DNA from: Deltaproteobacteria bacterium
GTDB taxonomy: Bacteria > Desulfobacterota > DSM-4660 > Desulfatiglandales > HGW-15
Direction of reading: 5' to 3'
Assembly: GCA_016926135.1 (NCBI GenBank)
Contig: JAFGPH010000095.1
Location: 1-9,249 of the forward strand
DNA: 9,249 nt
How positions within the stretch are numbered: the first letter of the stretch is position 1; each line of letters opens with the position of its first letter. Below are positions 5,812 to 9,249 of this stretch, piece after piece. The translations under genes were made by a program, and so were the position numbers. Under the pieces are notes generated by a model. The model saw only the letters and a list, made by a program, of their open reading frames with translations. It had not been told where the DNA came from and made no database searches.

Positions 5812-6513
5812 ATGAAAAGGGATGAAAAAGACCAAAAGGAAATCAGGGATAGTTACGACGATTTCCTGGCTGATGTGGGCCGTTTTACCAGCGGCAAAGA
5901 GGAAAATGCCTTTCTTGAAAGCATTGTGGAGGGAAGCCCCGGGGAAGATCTCGCCGTTCAGGTGGGTGAGCGGGTCCGAAAGGTCAGAGAGGCCCGAGGC
6001 CTGACCCTCGAGGACGTCTCCCGGAGAACGGACCTGGACGTCGCGACCCTTTCCCGTATCGAAGAATGCACGCTGGCTCCCCCGCTGGGTGTGATCATCC
6101 GATTGGCCAAGGCCCTGGATATGAAGATGGGGTACTTCATATCCGGCGAGGAGCAGAGGCCTTTCACCATTGTGCGCCATCATGACCGCAAGGTGGTGTC
6201 CAGGTATGACTCCTCCAAAGGGAAGTACTACGGCTATGAATTCGAATCCTTGGCCCCCTACAAAAAAGACCGGCATATGGAGCCCTTCCTGGTCACCCTT
6301 GAGCCCGCCCCCACCGAGCACGAGAGATCGACCCACGACGGCCAGGAATTCATCTTTGTCCTCCGGGGGGAAATGGAGGTGCGTCTGGGTGAGGAAATCC
6401 ATGTGCTTGGACCGGGGGATTCCATCTACTACGATTCGAATGTTCCCCATTTGGTCAAATGTCACGGCCCGGAAACCACGAAGATTCTGGCCGTCCTGTA
6501 TGCGGAGAAATAG
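5812..6513 (+). CDS. XRE-family transcriptional regulator with C-terminal cupin domain
   Basis: This 233-aa cytoplasmic regulator has three parts. Residues 1-45 are a charged extension not usual for the roughly 180-190 aa XRE-cupin class. Residues 49-108 are an HTH_3 domain (VGERVRKVREARGLTLEDVS, then ATLSRIE at 78-84). Residues about 158-230 are a cupin. The cupin shows H175, E179 and G186 of motif one and PGDSIYYDSNVPH (201-213) of motif two, but S173 replaces the first His, so metal binding may be altered. Relatives sense small molecules through the cupin and often act on adjacent genes and themselves. The ATG at 5812 has AGAGG 11 bases upstream; an upstream in-frame GTG runs into a stop. 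The palindromes to the left are candidate targets. The ligand is unknown. Confidence 0.88.
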   Translation: MKRDEKDQKEIRDSYDDFLADVGRFTSGKEENAFLESIVEGSPGEDLAVQVGERVRKVREARGLTLEDVSRRTDLDVATLSRIEECTLAPPLGVIIRLAKALDMKMGYFISGEEQRPFTIVRHHDRKVVSRYDSSKGKYYGYEFESLAPYKKDRHMEPFLVTLEPAPTEHERSTHDGQEFIFVLRGEMEVRLGEEIHVLGPGDSIYYDSNVPHLVKCHGPETTKILAVLYAEK

Positions 6514-6516
6514 AGA

Positions 6517-6951
6517 ATGATCACTTTTGACCTGGAGTGTTCCAACGGACATCAATTCGAAGGGTGGTTCAACAATCTGCAATCCTTTGAAGAGCAAAGC
6601 GCACGGAACCTGGTTTCCTGCCCTTACTGCAACGATACCCGGACCAGGAGAATCCTCTCCACTCCCGCAGTCATGAAAACTTCCTCCCGAGACCCGGGGG
6701 ACGGGGAAAAGGGCCCCGGTCAGATCGACTATCCAAAACTGGCCGGCGCGATCGTCGATTACATCCAGCGTACCTTCGAAGACGTGGGCACTGACTTTAC
6801 CAAAGAGGCCCTGAAGATGCATTACGGTGTCACGGACAAGAGGAGTATTCGTGGGTCGGCCACCCCTGAAGAGGAGAAGACGCTCAGGGAAGAAGATATT
6901 CAGTTCTTCAAGATCCCCGTGCCGAAGGTGGAGGACAAGAAGAAGAACTGA
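6517..6951 (+). CDS. DUF1178 family protein, zinc-ribbon-like
   Basis: This 144-aa protein has the N terminus typical of DUF1178: C8, GH (11-12), FEGWF (14-18), SFEEQ (23-27), then CPYC (35-38), which together look like a metal-binding ribbon. A variable linker follows, then the conserved C-terminal block with FEDVGTDFTKEALKMHYG and a PEEEKTLREE segment. No biochemical role is established for the family. Its start lies 3 bases after the XRE-cupin stop, with GGAG about 10 bases upstream, so the two are surely co-transcribed and DUF1178 may be regulated by or functionally tied to that regulator. The Lys-rich C-terminal end (KKKN) is ordinary. Confidence 0.88.
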   Translation: MITFDLECSNGHQFEGWFNNLQSFEEQSARNLVSCPYCNDTRTRRILSTPAVMKTSSRDPGDGEKGPGQIDYPKLAGAIVDYIQRTFEDVGTDFTKEALKMHYGVTDKRSIRGSATPEEEKTLREEDIQFFKIPVPKVEDKKKN

Positions 6952-7084
6952 TGGCACCTCGTATAGTCTTTCTCCGGAATATGCCTCCCTATTTCATTGA
7001 CTTTGTTCTCAAAAAAGGGTAATGCATCATTGTTGAATAAGATCTTATACCGATGAGCAGGGAATCAGAACGGAACCTTTTCCC

Positions 7085-7441
7085 ATGGGGAAGTCCTCCA
7101 AAATCGCTTTGGTCATACTGATCAGCCTGGTGGTCATCGGCTTCTTCCTGAGCATTTACATCACCGTGGACGAAACCATGCCCGGCAACGCGATCGTCGT
7201 TGTCACCCTGGAAGACAAACTGTATCACTCCATCCATTTTGATCACATCTGCCTCGCCGGAAAAACCGCAAAGACGATGACCCTGGCCGAAGCGGAGGCA
7301 CAGGGTTTCAGACCCCACCAACACGACGCGGACCTCGGGTACTTCCGAGGCAACCGGCACTTTCTGTTTCACCACCTTATCGCCAACCTGGGAATCCAGA
7401 TCAACAGTCGCTGGGACAAAAACGGCAACTGGCTGTGGTGA
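7085..7441 (+). CDS. Small membrane-anchored His-rich protein of unknown function
   Basis: This is a 118-aa protein. Residues about 6-26 form one strong transmembrane helix after a positively charged MGKSSK, which predicts an N-in anchor with the rest outside the cytoplasmic membrane. The soluble part holds FDHIC (52-56) and MTLAEAEAQGFRPHQHD (65-81), then a His/aromatic region (H92, H96, H97) and a C-terminal GNWLW. The TLAEAxAxGFRP pattern recalls the Ada/nuclease-tail metal-binding motif, where a pair of Cys normally follows RP; here it is HQH. That resemblance is weak and is offered as a lead. The gene lies 133 bases after DUF1178 and 7 bases before the PP2C gene, so it probably heads the phosphatase operon. 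GGAA about 9 bases before the ATG is a weak ribosome site. Confidence 0.72.
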   Translation: MGKSSKIALVILISLVVIGFFLSIYITVDETMPGNAIVVVTLEDKLYHSIHFDHICLAGKTAKTMTLAEAEAQGFRPHQHDADLGYFRGNRHFLFHHLIANLGIQINSRWDKNGNWLW

Positions 7442-7448
7442 ACACCTA

Positions 7449-8210
7449 ATGGAGTTCAAGTGTTTCGGATTCTCTGATGTGGGCCGTTTGCGGAGCAACA
7501 ACGAGGACAGCCACCTCTGTAACTCCGGGGAGAGACTCTTCCTGGTCGCTGACGGGATGGGTGGTCAGGCCTCTGGCGAGACGGCCAGTCAACTGGCCGT
7601 CCATCACGTTGAAGAATTTGTCGTTCGCTCCAGGGCCCAAGGGCCACAGTGGCCCAAGAAGCAAAGAAAGGATCTCACCTTAGAGCAGCATCGCCTCCTC
7701 GCCGCGATCACCTTCGCCAATCGCCAGATTCTGGATACCGCTGGGAAAGTTCCCGAGATGCAAGGGATGGGGACGACCCTTGTGGGCGCTCTGCTGGAAG
7801 GGGACCATCTTGCCGTGGCCAATGTGGGGGACAGCCGCCTGTACAGAATCCGGAACCGACAGATGCAGCAGATGACCCGGGATCACTCCCTGGTCGGAGA
7901 GCGAGTCCGGAAGGGAGAGATGACCCGGGAACAGGCCATGAAGGACTCCCAAAAACACATTCTGACCAGGGCGCTGGGAATTTATGAAAAGGTCAGGGTG
8001 GATGTTTCCCTGGTGGACCTCATGCCGAAGGATCTTCTCCTGTTCTGTACCGACGGCCTGTATCAGATGCTGGACGATGGGAAGATCCTCTCCATCATCG
8101 AATCGATCGGGGACAGATCCCTTTACAAAATCGGGCTTTCCCTGGTCCTCCAGGCCAACCTTGCAGGGGGCTCCGACAATATCACGGTTGTCCTCGTGTC
8201 CTTGGAGTGA
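7449..8210 (+). CDS. PP2C-type serine/threonine protein phosphatase (Stp/PrpC-like)
   Basis: This 253-aa, soluble, single-domain PPM phosphatase removes phosphate from Ser/Thr residues with two metal ions. All core motifs are visible: SDVGRLRSNNED (9-20), VADGMGG (33-39) with D35, GMGTTLVGALL (107-117), ANVGDSRLYRIR (124-135), a TRDHS (143-147), RALG (174-177), the metal-binding CTDGL (200-204) with D201, and GGSDNITVVLV (240-250) with D243 and N244. Length is typical of bacterial PrpC/Stp. It overlaps by one base (TGATG) with the following FHA-GAF gene, and FHA domains bind phosphothreonine, so the pair probably acts in a Ser/Thr phosphorylation circuit. No partner kinase is in the window; it may lie to the right. 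Confidence 0.95.
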   Translation: MEFKCFGFSDVGRLRSNNEDSHLCNSGERLFLVADGMGGQASGETASQLAVHHVEEFVVRSRAQGPQWPKKQRKDLTLEQHRLLAAITFANRQILDTAGKVPEMQGMGTTLVGALLEGDHLAVANVGDSRLYRIRNRQMQQMTRDHSLVGERVRKGEMTREQAMKDSQKHILTRALGIYEKVRVDVSLVDLMPKDLLLFCTDGLYQMLDDGKILSIIESIGDRSLYKIGLSLVLQANLAGGSDNITVVLVSLE

Positions 8211-9249
8211 TGCAGAAATCAAGCAACATGCATAACCCTGTGATCCGCGTCACGGCCAGCAACGGCAGGGTCCGCGACTATTCCCTTTTCAAGAATGAAA
8301 TCACGATCGGTCGCAACAAGGACAACGACATCGTCCTCTCCGATCACACGGTCTCCCGCTACCATGCGAGAATCATGAAGACGAAAGAGGGATTTCTCCT
8401 CACCGATCTGGGCAGCTTCAACGGGATCAAGGTAAACGAGAAGTCGATTCAAAGCACCCTCCTCCAACACGGGGATGAGTTGAAGATCGGCCTTGCCCGT
8501 ATGGCCTTCCTGACTCAGGAAGAAAACGTCCCCTCCCTCTCGGACTCCCTCGTGATCACGACAGAGACGGACTTTGAAAAAGGCCGTCAGCGGGTCGTGG
8601 AGAGCAGTCCGGAAGAACCGGTCCAAATGGATTCCCAGTCTTTGCTCGCCGCCCTGGAGTCACCCATAAAGCCACGACGCACCGAACCGTCTTCCCCCCC
8701 GGGAGAGGGGCCTCCACCTTACCGCATCAGGGCAGAACTCACTGACCTGGAGAGAAGCAACAAAGTCCTCTTTGTGCTTTACGAGATCAGCCGGCAGCTT
8801 AATTCCATTCCCGATTTCCATGATCTGTTGAAAAAGATCATGGATCTCATCTTCATGGTCGTCGACGCGGATTACGGTTACCTGATCCTGACCGCCGACG
8901 AAAAAACGGATGAGTTGATCCCTGTTGTGGTCAAATCCAAGCACGATCGGGGCCAGGACCGTAAGAGCCTGAAGGCGAGCAGGACCATCATCCAGAGGGT
9001 GATCAAAGACAAAGTGGCCTTATTGACCTCCAACGCCATGGCCGATTCCCGGCTGGATCACGCGAAGAGCCTCTTCATCCAGCAAATCAGGTCTGCCATG
9101 TGCGTCCCCCTCTGGAAAAAAGACAAGATCATCGGTGTGATCCAACTGGAGAGCGTCAGGCTGGACAATCAGTTTGACCAGAATGACCTCGAACTCCTCA
9201 AGGCCATTGGAACCCAGATGGCCATGGTCATCGAACAGGCGAGCCTCAA
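8210..9249 (+). CDS. FHA-GAF signalling protein, N-terminal part
   Basis: The frame is open to the right edge (346 codons visible). Residues about 10-100 are a forkhead-associated domain with G34-R35, S49 and H52, and N71-G72, the conserved phosphothreonine-binding set. Residues about 105-175 are a low-complexity Pro/Ser/Glu linker containing ITTETDFEKG (116-125). Residues about 180-346 show a coupling helix (LTDLERSNKVLFVLYEISRQL) and most of a GAF domain ending near VIEQAS. The output domain is beyond the window; relatives carry adenylate cyclase, sigma54-activator, SpoIIE or kinase modules, and I cannot tell which. The ATG at 8210 overlaps the phosphatase stop, with GGAG close upstream; an in-frame ATG at 8228 is the alternative. 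Coupling to the PP2C gene suggests shared control. Confidence 0.88.
   Translation, partial: MQKSSNMHNPVIRVTASNGRVRDYSLFKNEITIGRNKDNDIVLSDHTVSRYHARIMKTKEGFLLTDLGSFNGIKVNEKSIQSTLLQHGDELKIGLARMAFLTQEENVPSLSDSLVITTETDFEKGRQRVVESSPEEPVQMDSQSLLAALESPIKPRRTEPSSPPGEGPPPYRIRAELTDLERSNKVLFVLYEISRQLNSIPDFHDLLKKIMDLIFMVVDADYGYLILTADEKTDELIPVVVKSKHDRGQDRKSLKASRTIIQRVIKDKVALLTSNAMADSRLDHAKSLFIQQIRSAMCVPLWKKDKIIGVIQLESVRLDNQFDQNDLELLKAIGTQMAMVIEQASL

Noticed and set aside
5761..6957. 398-codon open frame on the - strand opposite the XRE-cupin and DUF1178 genes
   Set aside because: The + strand genes have clear domain motifs and ribosome sites; the reverse frame shows no recognisable family and is a shadow.
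6997..7025. TTGACT followed by TAATGC as a promoter for the gene at 7085
   Set aside because: The -10 match is poor, and no better hexamer pair was found in the 133-base gap. Read-through from DUF1178 is possible.
7038..7047. Palindrome TAAGATCTTA between DUF1178 and the membrane protein gene
   Set aside because: Short, AT-rich and isolated, with no T-run or second copy; not enough to call an operator or terminator.

Overview
This is a chromosomal stretch from a bacterium of moderate to high GC content. The gene content suggests a Gram-negative in the Desulfobacterota ('delta-proteobacterial') range: overlapping late cobalamin genes, a DUF1178 protein, an XRE-cupin regulator, and a PP2C phosphatase paired with an FHA-GAF protein. 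That placement is an inference from gene content, not a marker-gene identification. I see no transposase, integrase, tRNA, rRNA or CRISPR array.

Layout. (1) At 1-260 (-) lies the 5' end of murA, divergent from a Mut7-C-type PIN-like protein with a zinc ribbon (384-887, +). (2) A long hairpin (899-951) separates that gene from a convergent 65-aa lysine-rich, histone H1-like gene (967-1164, -), which has its own good sigma70-type promoter. (3) At 1413-5601 (-) is a tightly packed five-gene unit in which every junction overlaps. In transcription order it reads LOG-family nucleotide hydrolase, rsmG (TTG start), cobS, cobD (threonine-phosphate decarboxylase) and cbiB. The last three form the aminopropanol-arm and nucleotide-loop part of adenosylcobalamin synthesis. 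CobD makes aminopropanol phosphate, CbiB attaches it to adenosylcobyric acid, and CobS joins the activated corrinoid to alpha-ribazole. cobU/cobP and cobT are not in the window. (4) A divergent control region at 5602-5811 is rich in inverted repeats. (5) To its right (+) are an XRE-cupin regulator and a DUF1178 zinc-ribbon protein, probably co-transcribed. (6) At 7085-9249 (+) are a small membrane-anchored His-rich protein, a PP2C phosphatase, and an FHA-GAF protein that runs off the window. The last three probably form a phospho-threonine signalling cluster.

Most genes belong to known families. The most unusual points are the palindromic divergent control region, the apparent Asp-to-His change in the Mut7-C protein, the H1-like protein, and the small membrane protein with an Ada/nuclease-tail-like motif beside the phosphatase. 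I found no clear evidence of a wholly new multi-gene system.
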